A stretch of DNA of 20,352 bases, taken from positions 1 through 20,352 of the forward strand of contig JAGBVY010000068.1 in the NCBI GenBank assembly GCA_017630115.1. The letters run 5' to 3'. A program made the translations under genes and the position numbers. The notes beneath the pieces were generated by a model. That model ran no database searches, had not been told where the DNA came from, and saw nothing but the letters and a program-made list of their open reading frames with translations. The number at the start of each line of letters is the position of its first letter. The first letter of the stretch is position 1. Positions 1 through 6,466 of this stretch are shown in pieces. The DNA is from Tidjanibacter sp. (GTDB lineage Bacteria > Bacteroidota > Bacteroidia > Bacteroidales > Rikenellaceae).

Positions 1-187
1 ACTAAAAGTCGGAGTAGGGGGACGTGGGGATCTCGTAGAAGGCTAAGCGTGAGCTTGGTTGGAGAGGTTTCTATTGCACATCCTAATTGAAGTAGCGATT
101 ATCCAGGTTAATACCCTGGGGGCTGATGAGGAGTTATCCTCCTAACCTCTCTTAATTTTCATTTTTCCATTTTCAATTTTCAATTAA
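1..187 (+). ncRNA. Candidate structured non-coding RNA, 5' end probably outside the window
   Basis: No convincing reading frame covers this stretch, but it is rich in self-complementarity on the + strand. Positions 43-48 and 53-58 form a 6-bp stem closed by a GTGA (GNRA-type) tetraloop. GAGAGGTT (62-69) pairs with AACCTCTC (144-151) and encloses two further hairpins, CCAGG/CCTGG (103-107/115-119) and GAGGA/TCCTC (128-132/137-141). A hairpin terminator follows at 188-221, and the only neighbouring gene points the other way, so a cis riboswitch is unlikely. I do not recognise the family. A 6S-like regulatory RNA is one possibility on general shape only. tmRNA, RNase P RNA and SRP RNA hallmarks are absent. 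No TAnnTTTG promoter box is visible inside, so the 5' end is probably upstream of base 1. A short C-terminal peptide frame also runs in from base 1 and cannot be excluded. Confidence 0.35.
153..185. repeat. AT-rich short repeat (TTTTCAA units)
   Basis: Repeated TTTTCAA-type units, the inverse orientation of the GAAAATTGAAAATT motif found at 6134-6148 and 13654-13668. It lies between the structured stretch and the terminator. It belongs to a small dispersed family of intergenic simple repeats in this window. Confidence 0.5.
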
Positions 188-221
188 AAAACGCGGGCAA
201 CAAAAAAGATACCCGCGTTTT
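188..221. terminator. Bidirectional intrinsic terminator
   Basis: Perfect 10-bp inverted repeat: AAAACGCGGG (188-197) and CCCGCGTTTT (212-221) with a 14-nt loop. Read on the minus strand the stem is followed by six T residues, which suits termination of the thioredoxin-like gene ending at 256. Read on the plus strand it would end the structured RNA, with a weaker T run. Confidence 0.8.
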
Positions 222-255
222 ATATTGGCCTTTGGTCGTCGGCTGACCGCTCAAA

Positions 256-1425
256 CTATCGGTTCAGGTGTTCGGCAACTTTTTGGAGGAGAGAGCCTTT
301 GCCGTAGCCCATCCAACGGTCGATAATCATACCCTCGGGCGAGATGAGGGTATAGTTGGGGATGCCTCCTTGGTCGTAGTGGGCATAGATGCCTATCTCC
401 TTTTTGCCGTCGCTCCAATTGTGCCACGACATAGGGTGCGACTCCGAAGCCTTGCGCCACATATCGTCTGCATCGGTGGTTATGCTCACCACCCTCAGGC
501 GGTCTTTGTATTTCTTGGCAATCTCTTCCATCTCGGGCAGCGCCATTATGCAAGGGCCACATCCGCTACTCCACAAGTCGAGCAATATGTAGTAGCCGCT
601 AAGCTCCGAAAGGGTGTGGTGGCCGCCCTCCAAATCGTAGAACTCGCCATCAATCATAGGCTCGCCAACTGTGGCCTCTTGGGGAGGATAGAGATTGACC
701 CTTATGAGCTCATACGAGGGATGGTTGTGCCACTCCTCGCCGAGTGAGCCAAAAAGCTCCTCGACCTCTTGGCGGTTGGCATACTCGGGGTCGTACTTGC
801 ACAAGTTGGCCATCTCGCTGAGGTGCATCATACCAACCTCGTCCATCTTACATCTCTTCATACGCTCGATGAGGCGACTATGAATCATAGGAACTATACG
901 CATTTGCTCACGCCCCAAACTATCGTATTGTGCCTGCAACAGCTCCTTGTCGGCATTGGGCTCTTGCCATTTAAGACGAATAGCATTGTCTTCGAGCACA
1001 ACCCTTTGGAGGTCGTTGTAGAGCTCCTCTGCGCAACGTATATATCTCTGCGACGAGCGGTTTTCGGGCGCAGGGCCTTTGACCTGCCAAGTGTAGATTA
1101 GCTTGTCCTCGCCCTTAACCTTTACTTTGTCGCCCGCCTCGGCCCAAATGTGAGCTGCCATACTGGGGAAATCGTCCCTCCAACAGAGCAGTGTTAGGTG
1201 CTCTTTCTCTGCCTCGGGAGTGATGCGGAAGTGGAATCGGCCCTCGCGAAGCGTGTCGTGGGCTATGGCCATACCTGCGTTGCCGTCGAGTCGGAAGAGG
1301 TAGAACACCGCTCCGTCATCCACATTGGACACTCGGCCCTCAATCTCGTAGTAATTCTTAGGCTCACTTGGCCCGCACGCAACAATGCACAAGGCAATGC
1401 CAAAGAGCAAAATCAATCTTTTCAT
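256..1425 (-). CDS. Thioredoxin-fold (TlpA/ResA-like) lipoprotein with DUF4369-type N-terminal region
   Basis: The product is 389 aa. It starts with a lipoprotein signal peptide whose lipobox ends at Cys17 (IVAC), so it should be lipidated and anchored in the envelope. Residues ~25-120 resemble the DUF4369 region common in Bacteroidetes thioredoxin-like lipoproteins, followed by a helical middle. The C-terminal ~130 residues are a TlpA/ResA-type thioredoxin domain with the redox motif Cys289-Gly-Pro-Cys292 and an Ile-Pro at the usual cis-proline place. The likely role is thiol-disulfide reduction of periplasmic proteins; the partner is not shown. It is the last gene of the minus-strand run that starts with a sensor kinase. 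The ATG at 1425 fits the signal peptide exactly. No strong ribosome binding site is visible, as usual in this phylum. Confidence 0.9.
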   Translation of the reverse strand: MKRLILLFGIALCIVACGPSEPKNYYEIEGRVSNVDDGAVFYLFRLDGNAGMAIAHDTLREGRFHFRITPEAEKEHLTLLCWRDDFPSMAAHIWAEAGDKVKVKGEDKLIYTWQVKGPAPENRSSQRYIRCAEELYNDLQRVVLEDNAIRLKWQEPNADKELLQAQYDSLGREQMRIVPMIHSRLIERMKRCKMDEVGMMHLSEMANLCKYDPEYANRQEVEELFGSLGEEWHNHPSYELIRVNLYPPQEATVGEPMIDGEFYDLEGGHHTLSELSGYYILLDLWSSGCGPCIMALPEMEEIAKKYKDRLRVVSITTDADDMWRKASESHPMSWHNWSDGKKEIGIYAHYDQGGIPNYTLISPEGMIIDRWMGYGKGSLLQKVAEHLNR

Positions 1426-1464
1426 ATTAAATTGGGTTTTAGGTTTGTTGTTTTGCTGTGTTAC

Positions 1465-1498
1465 AACAACAGCCCTTCTGTTTGAAAGGGCTGTTGTT
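1465..1498. terminator. Strong hairpin between fimbrillin-like and thioredoxin-like genes
   Basis: Perfect 13-bp inverted repeat, AACAACAGCCCTT (1465-1477) and AAGGGCTGTTGTT (1486-1498), with an 8-nt loop, 23 bp after the stop of the fimbrillin-like gene. Neither side has a clear T run, so it may attenuate transcription or protect an mRNA end rather than terminate fully. If it leaks, the thioredoxin-like gene is read from upstream, because I see no -7 box of its own. Confidence 0.55.
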
Positions 1499-1521
1499 AT
1501 TAGGTGTATCTGTTTTTGCGA

Positions 1522-3135
1522 CTATTTGGTGCTCCAAGCGCCTTCGCCACTGTCCCAAGCACCCTCGGCTACGGTGTAGAGGTTAGTGCCGTCGGTGGGA
1601 ATAACAAGGTCGGCGGTCTGGTTCCACTTATTATTCCAGTTGTTTGCGGTAGTGGCGGGGTTCATACGGCAGAAGATTACTTTGGTGTAGCCACCTACGG
1701 GGATACCAACCTCGTAGATACCGTCGGCATCGCTATCGGTCATACTAACCCAAGCCTCACCCGCCTCAAAGAAGTAGGCAGCAAAGCGTGCGCCATCTGC
1801 TTTCCAATTGGCATTGGGGGCCAAATAGAGCATACCATCAGTAAGCTCAGGCTCCTCGGTTACGGGCTCTTCGCCATTCTCGGTCTGCTCAACTGCGGTG
1901 GTGTAGTCCTCGCCGTCGGCCATAATATAAACAACCATAGTGTTCTGGTTGAAATAGATGTCGTAAGTGCCATCTGCCTCAACAGCGATGTTGGCGCTAT
2001 TGCCATCGTTCTCAACTGCAATGTAGTGGTTGGCTTTGATGTAGTTCACTGCATTTGCATTGCGACCAATGTTCACATCGCCCTCCCAGGTGCCTGCGGT
2101 GCGAATCTTGAAGTCGTCGCCTGCAACCATAACAACATCCTCAGCAACCAACAGACCCTGAGTGGGGGTGGTATAGAGAATTGCATCGGTAGCCCAAGCA
2201 CTGGCTGCAAACTTGCCTACAACGCCCAAGCCCGACTCCTCGGCCACAAAGGGAACGTCAATGTCGCCCTCTTCGCCCTCGCCGGTCTGGTTGAACTGCA
2301 ACTCATTGTCGGCAACCCAGTCGGTGATGGTGGGGGTGAAGCTGGTCGAAAGGCTCTCTTTGGTGAGCTCTACGGTAGCGGAGCTAACTTTACCCGACGA
2401 GAATGTTACAGCCTCGGCCAAGTCGAAGGTGTACTGTTTCTTGCTGGCGGTGGTAACGATGAGCTGGGGTTTGATATTCTCCTGAGGAACAACAATAAGA
2501 GCCCAAGTTGTGTCATTTACCTTAGCAGCTTTGATTGTGCCGGTGCTGCCACTGGTCTGGTTGCCGCCATCGAGCAGGTTGATGGTGGTAGTGCCATAGA
2601 CACCCGAGAACCATACATTCTCAATAGCCTCGCCCAGCTGGTTGTTGATAGTGAGGACTACTTTCGAGAGTGCGTGGCGGAAAGGAAGGGTAACGGCGCT
2701 TGCTGTGGGGCGCGAGGTGGTAGCAGCTACCATAAGGTCGGAAGCGGTGTATGCACCCTCAGTGCTCTGGTCGGCATTGATGGTGAAGGTGTAGCCTGCG
2801 GCGTTGTAATTAGCCGAAGCCTTATAGGGGTAGTAGGCCAAAACGTCGGCCTCAACCTCTTCGTCGGTGTACCAGAGGTTGGTCTGCTCGCCCACGAGTT
2901 TGCCACCAGTGTAGGTATATTTGGCGTTGTCGAGCCAAGTGGTGTTGGTCAGGATGTGCAAACCGATAGCGTCGCCCTCCTCAAAGGCGGTGTCGGTAGC
3001 TTTGGTAAAGTTGTACATCTGAGCCGAAACAGCAATCTGTTTGCCCTCTACTTTGGGGGTCTCGTCGTTCTTGCGGCACGAGGTTGCAATGGCGGCAACG
3101 CAAAGTGCCAGCGCCAAAAGTTTTGTTGCTTTCAT
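1522..3135 (-). CDS. Fimbrillin-family lipoprotein with SusE/F-like and carbohydrate-binding-like C-terminal domains
   Basis: The product is 537 aa. I start it at the ATG at 3135 because it gives a clean lipoprotein signal (MKATKLLALALCVAAIATSC, lipidated Cys20); a longer frame opens at 3192 but adds a charged tail before the signal. Residues ~30-275 resemble the Mfa-like/fimbrillin-like domain, including the typical FEEGDAIGLHI stretch. Residues ~300-410 resemble SusE/SusF outer-membrane starch-binding modules (the FKIRTAGTWEGD segment and ensuing beta-strands). After an acidic Pro/Glu linker, residues ~432-537 form a Trp/Tyr-rich beta domain resembling carbohydrate-binding modules. The likely role is a surface-exposed adhesin or glycan-binding protein. 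It sits 63 bp downstream of the HU/SPOR gene, probably in the same transcript. The domain assignments are from sequence resemblance only. Confidence 0.8.
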   Translation of the reverse strand: MKATKLLALALCVAAIATSCRKNDETPKVEGKQIAVSAQMYNFTKATDTAFEEGDAIGLHILTNTTWLDNAKYTYTGGKLVGEQTNLWYTDEEVEADVLAYYPYKASANYNAAGYTFTINADQSTEGAYTASDLMVAATTSRPTASAVTLPFRHALSKVVLTINNQLGEAIENVWFSGVYGTTTINLLDGGNQTSGSTGTIKAAKVNDTTWALIVVPQENIKPQLIVTTASKKQYTFDLAEAVTFSSGKVSSATVELTKESLSTSFTPTITDWVADNELQFNQTGEGEEGDIDVPFVAEESGLGVVGKFAASAWATDAILYTTPTQGLLVAEDVVMVAGDDFKIRTAGTWEGDVNIGRNANAVNYIKANHYIAVENDGNSANIAVEADGTYDIYFNQNTMVVYIMADGEDYTTAVEQTENGEEPVTEEPELTDGMLYLAPNANWKADGARFAAYFFEAGEAWVSMTDSDADGIYEVGIPVGGYTKVIFCRMNPATTANNWNNKWNQTADLVIPTDGTNLYTVAEGAWDSGEGAWSTK

Positions 3136-3198
3136 TTGTTGTTTGATGTTTGTAATTATTTGATTTGTTATATTGTTTTCTGCGTCAATCACTTAGGA

Positions 3199-3993
3199 CT
3201 AATACCTGCGGTAAACCCAAACGTCTTTTTGGATTTTCTTATACTCCTTACGCATACGCTCCGCATCGTTCAGGTTGTTGGTCGAGTAGGCAATCACCAC
3301 CCACAAACCACTGGGGAAGGGGGTGATTGTATAGTTCTCAGCACCAATGCCCAGAGGGTCTTGCTTCGCACACGCGCGCGCATTATACTTAATGGAAAAT
3401 ACACCCACAGCCACATTGTAGCGTTTGTCGGGTGCGGGAGGTGTAGCCTTCTTGGGCTCGGCCACTGCGGGCACAACCTCCTCAACAATCTCCTCCACCG
3501 CAGGCTCAACTACAACCTCCTCGGTGGGTTGCTCGGCCTCACACTTAGCACACTTTGTGCAGGGGCACAACAGCCACGCGGCCACACCACCACCCACAAC
3601 AATGAGGGCTACAATCCACCAAATCCAACCCCTACGACGACGTTGGAGTGTGGCCACAGGCAGAGCCTCGTCGCCATTGAGAGCTCGGTTGAGTTCGGAG
3701 TCGATGTCGAAGCGGCGGGGCGAGATAACTCCCACACCCTCAGCAACAATCGTGCCGTCCTCCTGACGAGCCACCGTAAGCCAATCGCGGTAGAGCCTTT
3801 GGGCCTCCTCGGTGGAGATACCTCCGTGCTCGGCCATAATGTCGGTTACGGGAATGTGGTTGTCGGATATTGTCTCCGAGAAGAAAACCTGCTTGGGCTC
3901 TCCCTCCACGCGGAGCGAGCCTATCTCGGGCAAAGCGACGTTGCCATACTGCACCAAGCAGTTGAAAATGAGTTTATTTACTACATTACTCAT
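3199..3993 (-). CDS. HU-CCDC81-type DNA-binding-like domain, membrane segment and SPOR domain protein
   Basis: The product is 264 aa. Residues 1-~105 look like the bacterial HU-CCDC81 domain, a relative of HU/IHF nucleoid proteins. An RRRR stop-transfer cluster (118-121) precedes one membrane helix (122-142). Four cysteines (C143, C145, C148, C151) follow at the far end of the helix. An acidic Val/Glu/Pro-rich linker (154-188) leads to a SPOR domain (~190-262), a fold known to bind peptidoglycan stripped of stem peptides. The positive-inside rule puts the HU part in the cytoplasm and SPOR in the periplasm. The role is therefore inferred to be a link between nucleoid and cell wall, perhaps at division. 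It starts 36 bp after the stop of lgt and is probably co-transcribed with it. Confidence 0.85.
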   Translation of the reverse strand: MSNVVNKLIFNCLVQYGNVALPEIGSLRVEGEPKQVFFSETISDNHIPVTDIMAEHGGISTEEAQRLYRDWLTVARQEDGTIVAEGVGVISPRRFDIDSELNRALNGDEALPVATLQRRRRGWIWWIVALIVVGGGVAAWLLCPCTKCAKCEAEQPTEEVVVEPAVEEIVEEVVPAVAEPKKATPPAPDKRYNVAVGVFSIKYNARACAKQDPLGIGAENYTITPFPSGLWVVIAYSTNNLNDAERMRKEYKKIQKDVWVYRRY

Positions 3994-4029
3994 AGCCTTC
4001 GATGGTTTTGTTGAGAAAATGTTTGATTG

Positions 4030-4908
4030 CTACTTTTTGGCCTTGGGAGGCGCTACCTTCTGCGCCTTGGGTTTGGCGGGCTCTTCGGCCCAAGCAATGT
4101 GTTGGGGTTTGCTCCTGAGGCCCACAAAGACAAATACAACACCAACCAACACAAAGGGGATGCTCAACAGTTGGCCCATATTCATACCTATGGCCGCCTT
4201 CATACCCTCCTCAAAGCCTACTTGGTCGTTTTTGATATACTCCAACAAGAAGCGCGAGAGGAATATGCCGATAAGACCCACACCAAACATCAGTGAAGGA
4301 TGTTTGCGACCTGCGTCGCCCTTGTAGTAGAACAAGAGCAATACTACAAATACCAACACATAGAAAAGTGCCTCGTAAATCTGGGTAGGGTGCATAGGCA
4401 CAGTCTCGCCATTGCGCTCGAAGATGAAACCCCAAGGAAGGTCGGTGGGGCAACCATAAATCTCGGAGTTCATAAGATTGCCCAAGCGCACACCCGCACC
4501 ACCAATGGCTACGGGAATCATTATGCGGTCGGCAGCCCACCAAAAGGGCATCTTATTGCGCCAAGCAAAGAGTATAAGACCCAAGAGAAAACCGAGGGCA
4601 GCTCCGTGGGAGGCCATACCACCCTCGCGGATGTTGAGCATACGCAGAGGGTCGGCCAAATAGACCTCTGGCTCATAGAAGAGGCAGTGTCCCACCCTTG
4701 CGCCCACAATACCAAGAATGGTGGCAAACCAAAAAAGCGAATCGACAAGTTTGTCGGGCAACTTCTCGCGACGCACAAAGGAGGTGAAAAAATAGAGGCC
4801 GGCAATAAAAGCCAAAGCCCAGAATATACCATAGTAGCGAATCTCCAAACCAAAAACAGAGAAAGCTACGGGATCGACATTCCACTGAATGGATGCAAGT
4901 GTGTTCAT
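4030..4908 (-). CDS. lgt: Prolipoprotein diacylglyceryl transferase
   Basis: The product is 292 aa, a multi-pass inner-membrane enzyme that moves diacylglyceryl from phosphatidylglycerol to the lipobox cysteine of prolipoproteins, the first step of lipoprotein maturation. The family signature RLGNLMNSEIYG is at residues 141-152, the SHG segment with a conserved His is at 100-102, and HPTQIYEA is at 173-180. The last ~25 residues are a Lys/Ala/Pro-rich tail that probably sits outside the core fold. The ATG at 4908 lies 51 bp after the kinase stop. Two genes further down the same strand encode lipoproteins that would be its substrates. Lgt is normally essential and needs no local partner, so the grouping may be incidental. 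Confidence 0.95.
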   Translation of the reverse strand: MNTLASIQWNVDPVAFSVFGLEIRYYGIFWALAFIAGLYFFTSFVRREKLPDKLVDSLFWFATILGIVGARVGHCLFYEPEVYLADPLRMLNIREGGMASHGAALGFLLGLILFAWRNKMPFWWAADRIMIPVAIGGAGVRLGNLMNSEIYGCPTDLPWGFIFERNGETVPMHPTQIYEALFYVLVFVVLLLFYYKGDAGRKHPSLMFGVGLIGIFLSRFLLEYIKNDQVGFEEGMKAAIGMNMGQLLSIPFVLVGVVFVFVGLRSKPQHIAWAEEPAKPKAQKVAPPKAKK

Positions 4909-4940
4909 AATAAATTCTCTATAAAAATACTATTAGCGTG

Positions 4941-4948
4941 TAAAGATA
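4941..4948 (-). promoter_or_regulatory. Possible weak -7 box for lgt
   Basis: TATCTTTA on the minus strand, one base off the Bacteroidetes TAnnTTTG box, 32 bp before the lgt ATG. No well-spaced -33 box is visible. It could give lgt transcription independent of the kinase promoter. Confidence 0.25.
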
Positions 4949-4959
4949 GGCAAAAAGTG

Positions 4960-6009
4960 TCAATTCTTGCTCAATGTGAACGAAAAAGTACTTCCTTTGC
5001 CCAATTCGCTACGCAAATTGATGGTTTCGCCGTGGGCTTCGAGAACGTGTTTCACAATAGACAAGCCCAAGCCTGTGCCGCCCTGTTCTCGCGAACGACC
5101 TTTGTCGGTGCGGTAGAATCGCTCAAAAACACGAGGTATATCCTCCTTGGCGATGCCTCGTCCATTGTCCCTAACCTCAATGAGCACTTTGTCGAAGAGG
5201 TCGATAAATTTCACAAATGTTTCACCCCCCTCGTTGCCATAACGTATGGAGTTGATTATTAGGTTGATGAGCACCTGCTCAACATAGTAACGGTCGGCCC
5301 TGACCCACACGGGTGGATAGGGTACCGTAAAGGAAGAGCCCACCACTATGTTGATGTTTTTCTTGGTGGCTTCAAACTCTATGGTATCGACAATGTCGCG
5401 CGTCAGGGCAACAATATCGAAACGCTCGTAGTTGAGATTAAGCACTCCTGATTCGAGCTTCGAAATGGCCTCCAAGTCGTTGGTGATGTTGATGAGTCGG
5501 TTGATACTTTTTTCTGTTCGTTCGAGGTAGCGACGGTAGATTACCGGGTCGTTGATGCCACCATCTAAGAGGGTGGAGATGTAGCCCTGAATGTTGAAAA
5601 TGGGGGTTTTGATTTCGTGCGAAACATTACCCACAAACTCCTTACGGTAGGTTTCGTTCTCTTTCAGGCGTGCAATCTCCCTTTGGTTCTGCTCGGCCCA
5701 CCTGTTCAGCTCGGCACTCACCGAACGCTCGGGGTGGTTGGTCTGCTCCAACTCGGCCGAGAGCTCGGTGGTCTTGATATCGCGCCCCAGTACAATGCGA
5801 TAGAGGGGCTTGATGCGCTGGATGAAAAAGTTTTTCATCACCCACTTGTCGCCCATAAAGACCACAATGCCACTACCGATGGCGAAGAGAAATCCCCACC
5901 ACCAGCCGTCTGCGCTAAAAAAACGACCCATAACCAAACCTATGGCTACACAAAAAATTGTGATAAGCCCCACAATGATGGCCGCCGTGTTGATTGTTTT
6001 GATTTTCAT
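4960..6009 (-). CDS. Membrane sensor histidine kinase (PhoR/ResE-like), no adjacent response regulator
   Basis: The product is 349 aa from the ATG at 6009. There are two N-terminal membrane helices (~8-29 and ~36-54) with only a few residues between them, so there is almost no periplasmic sensor domain. A charged helical linker follows, then a HisKA domain with phospho-acceptor His131 (VSHEIKTP). The HATPase_c domain has the N box around Asn253, DNGRGI at 281-286 (G1), the F box ERFYR and GGTGLGLS at 310-317 (G2). All catalytic motifs are intact. A frame opening at 6123 would add 38 residues but would begin upstream of the promoter at 6073-6103, so I reject it. No response regulator is encoded within the window, so its partner is elsewhere. 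The short sensor suggests it senses the membrane or a partner protein. Confidence 0.92.
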   Translation of the reverse strand: MKIKTINTAAIIVGLITIFCVAIGLVMGRFFSADGWWWGFLFAIGSGIVVFMGDKWVMKNFFIQRIKPLYRIVLGRDIKTTELSAELEQTNHPERSVSAELNRWAEQNQREIARLKENETYRKEFVGNVSHEIKTPIFNIQGYISTLLDGGINDPVIYRRYLERTEKSINRLINITNDLEAISKLESGVLNLNYERFDIVALTRDIVDTIEFEATKKNINIVVGSSFTVPYPPVWVRADRYYVEQVLINLIINSIRYGNEGGETFVKFIDLFDKVLIEVRDNGRGIAKEDIPRVFERFYRTDKGRSREQGGTGLGLSIVKHVLEAHGETINLRSELGKGSTFSFTLSKN

Positions 6010-6072
6010 AATATGCTCTGTGAAAAGTTTGCTCCGCCGAAAGCACAATGTTGCTAACGACAAGATATTGAG

Positions 6073-6103
6073 CAAATTTAGATATTTTTGCGGTTTTCTC
6101 AAA
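6073..6103 (-). promoter_or_regulatory. Bacteroidetes sigma-70 (SigABfr-type) promoter for the kinase-led gene run
   Basis: Minus strand: -33 box TTTG (6103-6100), 19-bp spacer, -7 box TAAATTTG (6080-6073). This matches the known Bacteroidetes layout (TTTG, about 19 bp, TAnnTTTG) without a mismatch. It lies 63 bp before the kinase ATG at 6009 and is the best promoter in the window. Confidence 0.8.
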
Positions 6104-6133
6104 TAAAACCACGATATTTGCATATTGAAAGTT

Positions 6134-6148
6134 GAAAATTGAAAATTA
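6134..6148. repeat. GAAAATTGAAAATTA dispersed motif
   Basis: This 15-mer occurs identically at 13654-13668, and its inverse-orientation relative is at 153-185. It marks the start of the repeat-rich spacer before tRNA-Arg. Confidence 0.6.
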
Positions 6149-6171
6149 GGGGGTTTTGGGGATAGGGACTA

Positions 6172-6229
6172 TAAGCCCCTAAGGCCCTCAAAGCCCTCAA
6201 AGCCCTTAAAGCCTTTAAAGCCTTTAAGG
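6172..6229. repeat. 9-bp tandem array (AAAGCCCTC/AAAGCCTTT units)
   Basis: Six consecutive 9-bp units in strict phase from 6172 to 6225, drifting from TAAGCCCCT through AAAGCCCTC to AAAGCCTTT, plus a partial unit. It is non-coding. The same period recurs at 8523-8567 and 8581-8670 on the other side of uvrB. Confidence 0.85.
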
Positions 6230-6237
6230 AATTAGGT

Positions 6238-6265
6238 CGTTAGACGTTAGACATTAGACGTTAGA
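6238..6265. repeat. 7-bp tandem array (CGTTAGA units)
   Basis: Four 7-bp units CGTTAGA with one variant (CATTAGA). The 13-mer TTAGGTCGTTAGA at its left edge (6232-6244) recurs at 13676-13688 in the dtd-gtrA spacer. Confidence 0.8.
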
Positions 6266-6266
6266 C

Positions 6267-6281
6267 CGCACCAAAGGTGCG
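6267..6281. repeat. Short hairpin just upstream of tRNA-Arg
   Basis: CGCACC/GGTGCG, a 6-bp stem with an AAA loop, ending 3 bp before the tRNA 5' end. It could be part of the tRNA leader or the edge of the repeat cluster. Confidence 0.45.
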
Positions 6282-6284
6282 CTA

Positions 6285-6356
6285 GGCTCCGTAGTTCAAT
6301 GGATAGAATTTAAGATTCCGGTTCTTACGATAGCGGTTCGATTCCGCTCGGAGTCA
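6285..6356 (+). tRNA. tRNA-Arg (anticodon CCG)
   Basis: This 72-nt cloverleaf folds completely. The acceptor stem is GGCTCCG/CGGAGTC, with one G-T pair and discriminator A. The anticodon stem TAAGA/TCTTA encloses TTCCGGT, with CCG at 6318-6320. The variable loop is 4 nt and the T arm is AGCGG/CCGCT with TTCGATT. The 3' CCA is not encoded. It reads arginine codon CGG. No clear promoter box is seen upstream, where 7-bp and 9-bp repeats fill the spacer. Its last 14 nt and the following 12 nt are duplicated at 6429-6454. Confidence 0.95.
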
Positions 6357-6368
6357 CAAAGGTGATAA
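6343..6368 (+). repeat. Direct repeat, copy 1 (tRNA-Arg 3' end plus flank), att-like
   Basis: This 26-bp segment covers the T-arm 3' half, the acceptor 3' strand and 12 bp of flank. It matches 6429-6454 at 25 of 26 positions. Such tRNA-end duplications are the usual footprint of tyrosine-recombinase integration, but no integrase is present. Confidence 0.6.
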
Positions 6369-6405
6369 GATTAGGTGGCTTTGTGCAAGACCTTGGGGAG
6401 CACCA

Positions 6406-6430
6406 CCCTCACAAAAGAGGGCTTGCCCTC
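6406..6430. repeat. Nested palindromes between the tRNA-end repeats
   Basis: CCCTC (6406-6410) can pair with GAGGG (6417-6421); alternatively GAGGGC (6417-6422) can pair with GCCCTC (6425-6430). The two hairpins are mutually exclusive. The preceding TGGGGAGCACCAC is also present, inverted, near 8732-8745. It could act as a tRNA terminator, but there is no T run. Confidence 0.45.
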
Positions 6431-6454
6431 CGCTCGGAGTCACAAGGGTGATAA
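6429..6454 (+). repeat. Direct repeat, copy 2 (tRNA-Arg 3' end copy), att-like
   Basis: 25 of 26 bases match 6343-6368, starting 86 bp downstream. It ends 12 bp before the uvrB start codon, so whatever produced the duplication also shaped the uvrB leader. Confidence 0.6.
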
Positions 6455-6466
6455 CATTTTGAAGCA

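Noticed and set aside
1504..4014. Plus-strand open frame of 836 codons opposite the fimbrillin-like and HU/SPOR genes
   Set aside because: It runs antisense to two clear protein genes with signal peptide and domains. Its translation is low-complexity Val/Gly/Leu-rich without a family pattern, a codon-bias shadow.
6083..6090. TATTTTTG as a plus-strand promoter toward the tRNA
   Set aside because: It matches the -7 form but has no TTG at 19-21 bp upstream and lies about 200 bp from the tRNA across repeats; probably chance in AT-rich DNA.
6010..6123. Longer N-terminus for the histidine kinase (start at 6123)
   Set aside because: The extra codons span the perfect TTTG-N19-TAAATTTG promoter, so they would not be transcribed. 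The ATG at 6009 directly precedes the first membrane helix.
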